NCBI GenBank assembly: GCA_013368315.1
Contig: JAACJM010000124.1
Coordinates: 1 to 64,000 of the forward strand
Direction of reading: 5' to 3'
Length of the DNA: 64,000 nt
DNA from: Tetrapyrgos nigripes
Taxonomy: Eukaryota; Basidiomycota; Agaricomycetes; Agaricales; Campanellaceae
The notes under the pieces: model-generated
What the model saw: the letters and a program-made list of their open reading frames with translations, nothing else
The model's database searches: none
What the model was told of the DNA's origin: nothing
Translations under genes and position numbers: made by a program
Shown here: in pieces, positions 47,401-59,642 of the stretch
Numbering within the stretch: position 1 is the stretch's first letter
Layout of the letters: every line of letters starts with the position of its first letter

Positions 47401-48446
47401 TACTATTCGTTTCTTTCTTCGTCAGGGTTATACCTTGTTTCTCTTCACAAAATCAGACATCAAGACCACCCTCATACCTGTGGTAATGTCATCTTTTAAT
47501 ATTAACGGTAATTCATTTCCTGATGAATAGTGCTGGAACATAGACTTTCCTCGCCGTAGCGTCCGCCCCTCTGACAGATATTTCCAAACTTCCTCACGTC
47601 ATATTCTGGATATGGCTGCACCTCCTGCAATTCGACGTATCTAATCAGACGATGGACCCAGAGGAAGACCAAAAGAACAAGATGGATAGACCACTTCCCG
47701 CTAAACGTATCTCCCTTCGAAACGCTCTCATACTGAGATGGATATTGGTTCCAGTATGCTGGTTATGGTCCCTCCGTTACAGTTATTCCGTCCTGTATTC
47801 CAGCATCGCATTGGTATTTCTCACCGTCCTCTACGATGAGTGTGGAGCCCATGCTGGGAACTTTGTAGTCCGGAATGCAGTCAATGCTGCGGGGTTTGCA
47901 TCATTTGAAGCAGGATCCACTCTCATAGCAGGTGCGCAGGCACGATTTTGTTTATATATTTTCTTCTCTGAAGCATAATTCTTCTTCGAAGGCTCCAACA
48001 ATGTTTCGCTCGACCAGATTGCAATCTATTCCGTCTGCATCAGCACAGGCATCTTCGCCACAACCATACAAGCTCAAGATTTCAAAGACATACCCGGAGA
48101 TCGTACGATCGGTCGGCGTACTTTACCCATCGTCCTGCCGGACATTGCTCGAGAAACTCTCATGATAGCCTTACTTTTCTGGGGAGGGTTTCTCAGCTTC
48201 TTCTGGTCTCTTGAAACTTTCTCCATGCTCACGTTCATCGGCATCTCTTCCTTCGTCGGATTGAGATTTGTATCTAGAAGGAATGTTCCAGAAGACCAAG
48301 TGTCATTCTATTGGTATAATGTGCGTATTCGCTCGATCGTCAGCCCTTGTTTGATACTGATTTCATGGATGTCTGGATAGGTCTGGCTTTCGTTTGCCCA
48401 TTCGCTACCTTTGATCTGGCGTTTAGCAGGTGATATGCAAAAGTAG
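47390..48446 (+). CDS. UbiA-type prenyltransferase
   Basis: Exons 47390-47482, 47544-47931, 47992-48320 and 48381-48446 give about 291 residues. The first Asp-rich motif is in DVSNQTMDPEEDQKNKMDRP, the second in QDFKDIPGDRTIGRRTLP; both bind the Mg2+-diphosphate of the prenyl donor. Several membrane helices follow (ILVPVCWLWSLRYSYSVLYS, ALLFWGGFLSFFWSLE), and the end reads DQVSFYWYNVWLSFAHSLPL. Fungal UbiA enzymes of this size prenylate aromatic or polyketide acceptors, or act on terpenoid precursors, in membranes. The start MLITTIRFFLRQGY is the last in-frame ATG; the open frame extends upstream into the tandem duplication. The neighbour across 1.9 kb is a flavin monooxygenase. Confidence 0.85.
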
Positions 48447-50368
48447 ATACTACCCTATGCAGCGGTGTGTCGTGAACGGAAGAAACGAATAACATTTGGG
48501 GTCTTGTGCGACAGCATAGGCCTCTAAAAACTCTTCGCTAATTATCGTTCTGCTGGCTCGTCGTTGAGGCCTTGTCTATTTTACCTCGTTATCTTCCCTG
48601 GCTTACATCCTCTTAGACATTGCAAGTTCTTTTCTTTTCTTTTCTTTTTTCCTTTCTTTCCTCTGTGCTCCATTTCTTGGCTTGAATCCGTATATTTCTT
48701 TCTATGCATAGCCAATGAGATATTCTATTTGTAGATTACCTGAGTTTGACCTGAGTTATACTTTGTTTGTAGTGTAGTCAGCTAATTCACTCTTGATTCT
48801 TGATTCGTGTATTGTGGATGTGCTACCTGCCCTGCAGGTAGAACACCCTTACCTCTAGGTTTTTGCCTCAAGACTCTGATATCAACACAAGCCCACAATG
48901 AACTCATCCTATCCTCATCTTATCAACTCTCTACACCTTTTAGCTGTAACGTTCTGTGGCCAATTGCATTCTTGTGTACTGAAGGATATTCAATATGGAA
49001 GGGTGTTGGCATCTGGTCGGAAGTGATGATGGTTTCTTTGTTTCTGTTTCTTTTATCTTGCACATGTACAGAAGTGTGGAGGATGACAAATGCCAGTGGG
49101 TCCAAGATGACACTTGGGCTGTCAAAGCCATTCTGATAGAGAGTGCGGGAGGAGCACTCCATTGTTGATGAGCTGGATATGTTCAGCAGTATCCTGGCTC
49201 TGAGGGCTCAGACCGATTTCGAAGTACTTCTCTAATTAGAATTGCAATCATATGTATGGTATGTAGACGCATGATGTGGGCTGTGTAATTTATCTCTCTC
49301 TCTCTTACCTCTTTGCGTGATTCAACTCCTAAGGTCTAACGTTGTCAACAAGTGACTGACCCTTGGATTTCGTCTTGTGTAGCCAACGTGTTATACAAGG
49401 TGAGTGTTTCTTTTATTTTTCTCTACGCTAATCCACTCTGTTGCTTCAAGTTCTGCAGAGCAACTAGGTATATTACTCTATGTGTTGGCTCTAGTCTGTG
49501 CTCCTGACTGTAACCCAGAACTCCTCCTGTAGTTCAGACTCTTCTTCCACAGTACCTCAGAAGAAGAGGGTGTATGCCTTCTTGTAAGTTATCCAACAAT
49601 GGCAGTGGGCCAGTGATGGGCTGTATGCTATGTGGGTTAGGGTATCGAGAACACAAGAAATGTACGTATATGCAGACATATACCTCGAAGAAGAGGGTAT
49701 GCGATGAATGACAAGCCTCAAAAGCTTGACCAAATCCCTTCACTATCCATCACTTTTGTTCTTTTCACTCCTCAAAGGGGATAAAACCCGTTCACGAACT
49801 CAACACTGCTCCGAAAAATTAGCTCAAGTATGCTCAGGCCTGTCGCTGTTTATCGTCTATGTTTGCTGTGATAGAATCGTGATACGAAGGGGATATATCA
49901 ACTGTGCAGCTTGAGGCGCACTGTTCTCGTCTAGCACTTCGAATGGCAATGTGTTCCTCTTCAAATAAGTAGAAATGGTGCAAGCCGTGACGGTAGACTT
50001 GTGGAAGTCCCAGGCTAGTTGGCAAGTTCAAGAAATCGCGGCTTCGAAACCGAGTCTCGAGACATCATACTAGCACTACTCTTCCTTAAATACATGTTAA
50101 AAAAGATATCCATTGCATTAGTTAATAGTACTAGTAAGGTAGACATCACGAAATTGAGGTATAGGTAATGGTTTGGAATCAAAGATCGTAAATATATCAA
50201 GAACAAATTTAGCCATCTATGTATTTATTTTCCCGAGATCCCAAAACTCAGGATTTGCACAAGGAATTTGACAATAATTAAGGGGTTCAAAGCATCGATT
50301 GAGGTGCCGTAGGAATGCATAGCCCTCCAAAAAATCGATCCTGGGCCGCGATTAAATCAGCATCAATC
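48447..50368. other. Intergenic region between the UbiA gene and the monooxygenase gene
   Basis: No gene recognised. Has a CT-rich tract (TTTTCTTTTC repeats near 48630), R2 copy 2 (49554-49705) and short open frames without motifs. The last part (about 50369-50280 on the minus strand) may be an extra 3' exon of the monooxygenase (reads DRFFGGLCIPTAP). Confidence 0.45.
49554..49705. repeat. Dispersed repeat R2, copy 2
   Basis: Direct copy of 46584-46738: CAGAAGAAGAGGGTGTATG, CTTCTTGTAAGTTATCC, GGGCTGTATGCTATGTGG, ACCTCGAAGAAGAGGGTATG. Confidence 0.8.
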
Positions 50369-52441
50369 TTAACTGACCAAGAAGAAATCAATACCAATCT
50401 GCTTATCCTTATCAGACATTATTTCGAGTGTATGTAGGTACCATCGAATGACAGCACCCTGACTGAGAGATTCCCCATGTTGAGGGACTGTGGTATCATA
50501 GCCATAATCTTCCAAAAAAGATGAGAACACAAAAATGCTACCATAATCAAAGGCGCTACGTACCTGCCAATTTGTTCGCGTACCTAGAATTCGAAAACAA
50601 CGTAGCTTAGTTAAGATCGTAAACATACTTACAAGGAAAAAAACTAACCATAGAGGAGAGATTTTATCTGCCTGACTGCGGAAGAATCTTCGAGAGAAGT
50701 CATGGGGAAGGCTTTTGGTGTGTACATCTTGCAGGACGTTGTTCAAGGCAACTGCACCCATCATTGCCTTTGAACCACCCTGTCTGATCAGGGATGGATA
50801 TCATTGTTCGCAGGGATAAATCCAACGGGAATGCTCACCCAAAAACTGGATTCACTCTTGTAACAGAGTCACCTAACGCAATGTAATTGGCGGGAAGATG
50901 ACTAGCCAATTCGTATCGAGTCCAGAACGACGCAGCTTGATAATGTAAAATTAATTAAACATTTACTTCCCGTCGGATTCGCAATACTCACGAACTCTGA
51001 CTTTTGAAAGCTGCATCGTATCTTCAGCTTCTTGGCACATGTCAAAGAACTTCCAAATCCATTCCGGTATTGGCGTCGCAGATTTATGCTTTTTAAATAC
51101 TCCTTGGCCTCGTGAATACTATTTGGGAGTTCAGCAGGTCCCCAGGAACCACAAATGATCCAGGCTAACAGTGATAAGAGATCGGATTGAGTATATGGAG
51201 ACAAAAATCCACATCTTTCATGATAATGGAGTATTTGCTACACTTACTGAATTCTCCTTCGGCATCCATCGCTCCGCAGTACGTTCGAGCAACGCTTGGG
51301 TCTGCCTTGTAAAGAAAGAGAGCACCGGTAGAACTCTCCCTTTCGTATTCTGGAAGCTTCGAAATCAGATCCTTGGGTAGTCTGAGCTTGAAGCTCGCAT
51401 AACGCATGCGAGGGTCGTACGAAAGAGTCAATTCGTCGAGAGGATTGGGTCCTGATCCATATCCAGCACCCTTGATCCATTCTGATAGCAGATTAATGAG
51501 TGGATGTGTAAAGGAAGAGAAGGAGGAATCATGAGGATTACTTACCGATAACAAGTGCAGCGTCGAGCTCTCTATCCTCGCCTTCATTGGTACGAACACG
51601 GACTGTTTTGAGGTATCTTGGGTCTTTCTCGTCTGCATCTACTCCTGTAACAATACCGGCGATCTGTTCAATGTTGGGGTACATCTTTTTATTCAGTGTA
51701 AGACGCCGAACGAGTGTCTCTGTGGCTTGTCGCCCCGCCATTGCAGTCAACGGAAACGAGCCACCAAACTCATCATGAGGAGCTATGAACTTGTGCCCAC
51801 CCAAATAGATCTTGAAATCAGCGGGCGCGAGACTTTCCGAATGCCAGGTTAGAGAGATAACGTGGGTTGAGTGACGAGTACGCACTTAATATCCGAACGA
51901 CGACATTCTTCCTCGAAATTAGGGAAGAGACGAAGAAGTCCATCGGTCACCGGAGCCAGGTTTCCTAGTGCCCTTATAAACCCCTATTTTTGAAAGTACT
52001 ATTACGAAAGTACGACGCACCATGCAACGATGTATACTGCATCACTCTCGCTCGCTTGCCGTCCTGTGTCCAGGATTTCACCTTTCTCCCCTCTTCGGTA
52101 CTTAGCCACGCTTCAGGCTCTACAATCACGATCCGTTCAAAGTGGTCATGACAGACACGAGCTGCAAGGAGTCCTGCTATGCTAAAAGATTTTTATAGAG
52201 GTCAAGAAATCCGAAGTAAAAATCGTCATGTATATCTGATGTTGACGTACCTTCCACCGCAAACTACCACAGTAACAGGGATTTTTTCGGTTTCTTCACG
52301 AGCTCTGCCTAGATTTGGCAAGTCTAATAGGATTGTTTCCTTGTTGAGCAGTTGCAATCGATAGATACGAACAAGAAAGCGTAGGAGCAGTAGTAACAGC
52401 GCAAGGGTCAAGGTGGTACTTGCCAAGGTTGTAGTGTTCAT
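50369..52441 (-). CDS. FAD-dependent monooxygenase (squalene-epoxidase-like), one homopolymer frameshift
   Basis: Ten exons: 52441-52251, 52181-52021, 51964-51886, 51832-51546, 51481-51248, 51164-50992, 50935-50839, 50783-50649, 50583-50564 and 50508-50369. An N-terminal membrane helix (TTLTLALLLLLLRFLVRIY) precedes TVVVCGGSIAGLLAARVC, the Rossmann GxGxxG-type FAD site, then VIVEP. The late motif YIALGDSVTRVNPVFGQGGS is the GD motif binding FAD ribityl. The C-terminus carries DYGYDTTVPQHGESL and IRWYLHTLEIMSDKDKQ. In exon 6 the frame shifts by one base at a run of five T (51090-51094 on the plus strand): EAKEYLK must join KHKSATPIPEWIW. Six T would restore it, so it is a sequencing error or a recent knock-out. 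It could epoxidise or hydroxylate a terpenoid. Confidence 0.8.
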
Positions 52442-53134
52442 TGCAATAATGGGGTGTAGACGGTCAAACGAAGCTAGCAGTGGTCGTATTATCAAAGGCT
52501 TAGACCGCAAAAGGATGGAACATTGTAACAAGTGCTCATCTAAGTTTGAACGTTCGAGCCGCACTAGTGATAAGCGTAAAGTCATGGAAACTTTCTTTTG
52601 ATAAAAGTGATACCCGACTACGCTGATCTGATCTGATCAGCTTCCTCGGACTATCTTAGGGCGCGGGTCCTAACCTGCGCATAGCGTTTTATCACTTGTG
52701 TGTGACTGGGAGGAGGATCATCTATTTCTTCCTTTCGGGAAGCCCTTACCCACTATTAATCCCCGGATGTATTAGTCCAGATTTTAGATAGTTTATTCTC
52801 GTCTTCGAGGGTTCCCCGCCATGTGTCTAGAAAAATATCCCGTAAAAGAGCTTTTTTCTCGAATTCATGTCTATTGGTCAGAGTACGGCTGAGTTGAAGC
52901 TTGGCGTTTAGTCGGTAGTAAGTAGATTTTCTATGTGTCACCGTGGGAACTTTGGTCAGTCGTTCTCGTTCGTTGCCGGGTGACTATATTTCTGTCATTC
53001 GTCCTGCTCCCTTTATTCTCTTGTTATCTTCGCCAAGGAAGCACAACATACTGTAGTCTAGGATGTGCACCAACATCTGGGGATAAGACACGGTTATATT
53101 ACAAAGTTGGGGGAGCAATCATCTTCAAACAGTA
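52442..53134. other. Monooxygenase upstream region
   Basis: CTGATCTGATCTGATCAG (about 52624) is a near-palindrome that could be a regulatory site. No gene recognised up to the Plavaka element. Confidence 0.35.
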
Positions 53135-53543
53135 TACATCAGTAAAACTACACCATTGTCTGAGGCGTCTGGGTAAGACGCCTCAGATGCTACAGACTCA
53201 CAGATGTGAGTCTGTCCGCAGACTGGTGCAAGTCACCACTCAGACGCGCCCAAGTCTGAGTGGAGATGTGGAAGGGTCTGTTCCCAGACTGCTACAGACT
53301 TCTGAAGCGAGTCTGTGGAGTCTGGCGTGTTCTGCTGCAGTGTCTGCACATAGGATGCTTGTGAAATGGACATCAAATGGTATGATTACTGTACTACTTA
53401 CATACCATACATACATAGAATAATAGCTAGCAATGTGTATATTGACTATTTGGAATAGAATACCGAGACCAGGAACACTGATACTGTATGGAAAGAGTGA
53501 ATCAGAAAAGAGTTTTGTAAGATAAAACTCAGATGTGCATACC

Positions 53544-56019
53544 TTAATACTCGCCCTCCTTCATTTCCTCTGTCTCTCCAATCTCTTCAACAAGTTCATC
53601 ATTCTCGCCCTCCTCATCCTTGCCCCCCTCATCTTCAATGTCGGATCCCTCCACACCTAAATCTGCCACTTCCTGAACTTCCACTACAACCGAGTCTTCG
53701 ATGTTATCCGAATCTGATCCTACTTCCTGATTGCCTAAGACACCCGAGTCCGACTTCTGAATGGCACTATTCCCATCATCATTGTCCTTCCCAGCATCAT
53801 TAGCGGCCTCCAGCTCACTTTCTGAGTCGTCTGCATAGACCTGATCCTCAGACTCCACCGCATCTTCATCCTCAGTCCCCGCTGCAGATGCAGCAACAGC
53901 TGAAGTCAATTTTACACTCCCACTAAACTCCTCCTCTGCCACCTTGTCGACCTTCTCGTAAAATGTTTTCCACCAGTTGTCGTCGAAGCCTTGGAGACTC
54001 TTCTCGTATTTTGTTGTCCTCTTGACCTCAATGGATTTGCTGTTGATATACTCATTGCAATTTCCCCAGTTCTTGACGGAGAGCCTGTGTATCGCATTCC
54101 TTCTGTTGTACAAGTTGACCCCAGTCGTCCAGAAACCAAGGGCCCGCTCTACCTGCAGCAAAAGTTATAACGTACCAAAATTTAATTAAATCATCACAAA
54201 AGTACTCACCGAGATGATAGATAGAAGAATAGCAGAGACAGGATGATCATCCAAGCGTAATGATTCACCCACAGCAGAGAGACCACGCGGCTTGATGTAA
54301 TGGCCTTTGGTGAATGTATAGATGACGAGGGGAGACCAGAAGATGCCCTGCAAAGAAGAAAGGTTAGATAGAGGGTGTAATGATATATAAACTTACTTAC
54401 TTTTCCTTTGCCCTTGATGTGGTCGTAGTCCTCAAATAAAAAGACCTCAACATCCTTGCTGTTCTTTCTGAGGTATGACTGGGCAAAGAACGCAATTTCT
54501 TCTGCTGTGTTGAGCCGTTCCAGGTTTAACTCGATTAACCATTTGAAGGCGTCCTGACCAGCCAACCCCAATGTGGAGCGCCAATTGCTCATGGCATATC
54601 CCATCTTAAACGAAGACTGGTCAGAACGACGGGATAAAAAAAAAAGAAGACCACGCACCAACCCATTCCATACATTCTCGCCATCTGCTGTATACTTGTC
54701 CTTACCAAAAACTATGTCAATGATAGCTTGCTGATCTTCAATGTCCAGTCCAGCCCATGCTGGGAGTATTCCAGCTTGTTGCTGAAGAAGAGGTACAACT
54801 GAAGACTTCCAGGTCTTCTCACTGCAAGGTAGATGTTTAAGTTTCCATTTTGCATCACTGTCGCGAGCCTCTTTGGCTGTTTTCAGTTTCTTTGATGTGG
54901 CATGCTTGACTTTGATGGGTACCTGCAAATAGAATAGAGTAAAATGTACACGTCAGTTGCAATACAGAATGAAAAAAGAAATACTCACATCTTCAAGCTT
55001 GACCTTTGACGAGTCCGTCACTCCTGAACACTCTACAGCAGCGTCTTCGTCTTTCATACCACTGAACTGAACCATGTTGTCATCTTCTACATCAGCATCT
55101 GAAGGGGTGGTAGCCATGGAAACATTGCTGGAGGCAGTAGAGGTCCTACAAGAGTGAGCCTTGAAGTTCTTGTTGAGGCCAGAGGGTACAACGGGAGGCT
55201 TGGGAGGCTTGACATTCTTCTTCTTTTTGCCGTTACTCCTAGAAGGATAAATGGTGAGTAAGGTTCATGTCTGTGACAACAACGTACGTTTGGGGGGCTT
55301 CAGACGAGGCCTTGCGCTTGTGACTGCTTCTGTCAACATTGACATTAGGTGTTCCCACTGCTGCTTCAGTCACGCACTGAGCATTGATGTCATCTCTTGT
55401 CAATTTTGTCATCTTCGCCATCGTCTTCGTTGCTTGGCTGTCCTCAATTTCAAGGCCTACGTCAAGATCCTGTGGAGGAGGGGCTGAGAAGCGGAAAAAT
55501 CGTCAAACTTGACTATACGACGAAGAAGGTTTCAAGGAGTTACCATCAGCCATAGTGACATTGGACTTGGCACTGTCTGAGTCACTTTGATAGATGTCGT
55601 TGTCTTTCTTTGCATGTACCTTGTAATTGGTGAGAGACTTTTCTGTCAATAATAGTGTGTGATATGCTTACCTTGGACTTGGACTTTGCAGTAGTTTTGC
55701 TGCTAATAGACTTTTCGTTGTTGCTGTTACCCTTGCCAGCTGGCTTAGGCTTAGGCCTAGGTATTTCGGCCTTGAGCTGCTGTTGTCGTTCCAGGTCCTC
55801 TCATCGCTGGGCATCTTCAATGGCTGCAGCCTTCTTTAAAGCTGCCTCCTTTGTTTTCTGCACCTTTTCTTTCTCTGCCACCTTGGCTTCGTTGTCAGCA
55901 GCTACTTGTTGAGATGTGCAGCGAGTTGCAGACTTTGAAGAGAGGCCAGGATGGGTGTTTTTGTTGGCAGAACGAGTACCAATGGGAGGGAGAGTCAAAT
56001 ATGTCTTGCCTCCAGACAT
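53544..56019 (-). pseudogene. Plavaka accessory ORF, with an in-frame stop
   Basis: Starts MSGGKTYLTLPPIGTRSANK at 56019. A Lys/Ala-rich coiled-coil-like stretch ends DAQR, then TGA at 55801-55803, after which the same frame continues EDLERQQQLKAEIPRPKPKP. Later exons (54928-54400) read CSEKTWKSSVVPLLQQQAGI, then VWNGLVRGLLFFLSRRSDQS, then ERLNTAEEIAFFAQSYLRKN. The last exon (54161-53544) reads QVERALGFWTTGVNLYNRRN and ends in a long Glu/Asp-rich tail. Proteins of this layout often accompany Plavaka transposases in mushrooms; the role is unknown. The TGA fits CGA to TGA. Confidence 0.6.
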
Positions 56020-56205
56020 GATGGAGGTTGAGAGGTGAGTGGTTACGTGGTCCACAATGGAGACCAGCGTGAAGCTTGGCGAACGATGTGCCTTACTGAT
56101 CCAGCAGACTTTTTAGCTCAGGGTCCTCAAACAAGCCAATTTTTGATTTCCGAAACCCAGCAACTGACACTTCCATCCTTCAACCACAACCTGCTTTCTC
56201 TCAAC

Positions 56206-59200
56206 ATGGGACGGAAATCTGTAAATGCTCGGAATCTCTGTTGCCCAATACCTGGCTGCTCGAATTTGTATCCAGCTCAGAACGCAATCACTCAGCATAT
56301 CCGTCGTGATCACAACAAAGGTTGTCGCCCTGTATATCAACGATCCACTGTAGCAACAAGTCAAACCACCACTCGAAATTTCCCTGTCTCTCAGAGTCCT
56401 GAACCAGAGACAGGCAGCTCCAGATTCTCCAGTCCAACCAGTCCTATACAGTTTGACCATGTGACACCCCGAGGTAACTTCAGTTCCAACAGTTCCGATG
56501 GTTCCGACAGTTTTGACGGTTTCGATGGAGAAGACACAGAAGGTGAAGACACAGAAGGTGAAGAGGGAGAAGATAAAGGATTCTATCATATTGATATGCA
56601 TCCTCTCCTGAATGGTATGTTTTTTCTGTCCTTAGTTTTCCAGAGTAACTGAAGATGTGACTTTATTCGGTCAGGGCAACCATGTGATAAAAATGGTAAT
56701 TATCTCCCTAAGGGCACACCACCTCCACCCTTCCTTGATCCTCCCAACAACGACTACTCTCTGTATGAAAATCGTACTGCTTTTGAGCTGGCTGACTTGC
56801 TTTTCCGCTGTGAGGAAATGTCTAGTGGAAACATCGATGACCTTCTCCGTATCTGGGCTGCAGATAGCGACGGTGATCTGCCATTTGCTAACAAGGAAGA
56901 TCTGTACGAGACTATTGATAATACGGAAGTTGGAGACATACCCTGGGAGTCCTTTGCACTGTCATACTGCAGTGATTTAGGTTCTTCACCAGAACCTTGG
57001 ATGACCGACAAATTTGAAGTCCACTATCGAAATCCAGACCTCATTTTACGGAACCAACTAGGAAATCGTGATTTCTCAGACGAGATTGATGTGGCTCCCA
57101 AGAAGAAGTTTGACAAGAATGGGAGAGTGTACGAGAACTTGATGGAGGGTAACTGGATATGGAGGCAAGCAGTATGTGGAATTCTTTCTATCACATCTCT
57201 CTACTGGGTACTAATGTTGAGTCACAAAAGGATAAAGTCTCGAATGACCCCAATACTCATGGTTGTGTTCCTGTCCCAGTAACCTGTGGTAGTGACAAAA
57301 CCACGGTATCTGTCACAACCGGTCAAAATGAGTATTATCCGCTCTACATCTCTGTAGGCAATATCCACAACAATGTACGCCAGGCACACCGTGATGGGAT
57401 AGCACTCTGTGCATTCCTTTCCATCCCTAAAAGTAGGTGTCTCTTCTTTCTTTCTTTCTCTTTTCAAGCCCCAACCTAAATAATCTTTGCAGCTGACCAT
57501 GAACACCACGATAGTGCCAGTTTCCGCCGATTCCAGAGACGACTCTTTCATGCTTCACTGCGTGAAGTTTTTCAGCCTCTTCATCCTGCTATGACTACAC
57601 CAACAGTTGTATGCTTTGGAGACGGATATTATCGACGAGTCTTATACTTTTTAGGCCCGTATATTGCAGATTACCTGGAACAGGTACAACTTGCATGTAT
57701 TGTTCAGAATTGGTGTGGAAGGTATGATCATTTCTCATTCTCACCTCGTTATTGTTTTCTTATTCTTCCACCACTCTCCTAGATGTACAGCCTCATCTAC
57801 CAACCTTGATGGTCCAGGCGGATGAAGGACACATGACCTAACATCTGCACTCATGGATGCACTGGATTCGAAACTACTTTGGGACAACTATGGTGTAGTA
57901 GATGGGGTAATGGTAGGTAACTTGACGTTCTCTGGACATGATAATCCTCTCATCTTTCATCTCTAGCCATTCACGCATTATTTTCCGAACACAGACATAC
58001 ACGAACTTTTAGCACCCGACCTCTTACATCAAATTATCAAGGGCACATTCAAGGACCATCTGCTGACATGGGTTGAATAATGGATTGACCAAAGTCATAC
58101 TACTACAGAAGCAAAGAAGATAAAGGCTGAGATAGATCGAAGGTTTGTGTGAGGCATTCATTTTATACTACTTCTGGCTAATAATCTCTCTTCACAACTT
58201 CTAGAATTGCAGCTGTGCCTTACTTTCCCCGTCTTCGTCGTTTTCCACAGGGTCGTGGCTTTAAACAATGGACTGGAGATGATTTAAAAGCGCTCATGAA
58301 GGTATGTTAGTAGCTTCTATGATGCCAGTGAACAAATGTTCTGACTCTAAAGTCGGTTTAGGTCTATCTTCCAGCTATCAGTGGTCTGGTACCATCACAA
58401 ATAGTTCGTGCACTTGGAGCGTTCCTGGAATTCTGCTACCTCATCCATCGCAACATCATCAATCAAGCTACGCTGGACGCTATTGACGCTGCAGTCTCCG
58501 ACTTCCATCGTGAATGTACAGTCTTTGCAGATCTTGGTGTACGTGACGAAGAGACGGGCTTTTCATTACCCCGTCAGCATTCCCTGTCCCATTATTGCCA
58601 TCTTATTGAGGAGTTTGGTGCGCCGAATGGGCTCTGCTCGTCGATTACAGAGTCTAAACACATTCAAGCTGTAAAAAAGCCTTGGCGACGGTCAAGTCGA
58701 TTTGAGGCTCTCGGTCAGATGCTTACAGTCAATCAGCGACTGGACAAACTGACTGCTGCACGGGTCAACTTTCGTAGTCGGGGCATGCTGGATGGACTGC
58801 TCTTGGAGACGACTGACATTATCATGGGTCACTTACCTCCTCCGGATGACGAAGATGATGATGGCAGTGATATCGACGACCGCAACATAATGGGTGAAGT
58901 TAAGTTGGCTTGTTGCCGAAGTATGTGAGCCCTTTTGTTTTGCTAAAGTAGTAATATTAACTAATCTTTTCTTCAAGTCCGTACCTTGCCGACAAAGATG
59001 GAGGAGCTAGCCCATTGCATTAACGTTCCCCAACTGCCCTTCCTCATAAACTGATTCTTGTACCAGCAAGATCATCCCAATGCAGACCCAAATGCCCCTA
59101 TCCTGCCAAGCCAATTACCTCAATATACTGAGGCAATACACGTCTACCCGTCCGCTGTCGCTACCTTCTATGCACCAAGTGACAGGTCTGGTCTCAGTGG

Positions 59201-59642
59201 TATGATGCGTGAGCGAATACGATCCGTTTCCTCGTGGAGAAAGGGTGCTGCAAGACGAGACTGTGTGTTTGTTGAGGGTGACCCTACCCTACCAGGTTTC
59301 CATGGCTTACTTGTTGCTCGAGTAATGTTATTCTTCAGCATCAAGCGACGAAAAGATCTTCGGCGCTTTCCTTGTGCACTAGTCACCTGGTTTTCTACGT
59401 GGGGTGATACACCATGCCCTGATACTCGCATGTGGAGAGTCACACCGGATGTCGGGAGGGATGGAGCTCGTACCCTGGATACCATTCACTTGGACACTAT
59501 CCTACGTGGTGCTCATTTAATAGGTAATGCTGGGACTGAATATTTACCTCAAAGCTTCAAACACACGGACAGTCTAGATACTTTCAACTCTTTCTTTGTA
59601 AATAACCTAGCAGACCATCATACTCATGAGATAATACACTGA
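56206..59642 (+). pseudogene. Plavaka transposase, three in-frame stops
   Basis: ATG 56206. A C2H2 finger comes first (CCPIPGCSNLYPAQNAITQH, then IRRDH), followed by an acidic linker and the conserved Plavaka path: FELADLLFRCEEMSSGNIDD, PWESFALSY, YRNPDLILRNQLGN, GSDKTTVSVTTGQNEYYPLY, GNIHNNVRQAHRDG, APDLLHQIIKGTFKDHLLTW, RGFKQWTGDDLKALMK, FGAPNGLCSSITESKHIQAV, QMLTVNQRLDKLTAARV. Stops: TGA 57823-57825 (PGG*RT), TAA 58078-58080 (WVE*WI), TGA 59052-59054 (LIN*FLY). Each fits a C-to-T change of CGA or CAA. Several introns are intact. The protein cannot be made whole. Confidence 0.85.

Noticed and set aside
48630..48660. TTTTC tract as a terminator
   Set aside because: It is a simple low-complexity tract about 190 bp past the UbiA stop; no hairpin precedes it.
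53544..53950. Acidic Glu/Asp-rich protein as a separate host gene
   Set aside because: It is the last exon of the leftward Plavaka gene, within the element borders.
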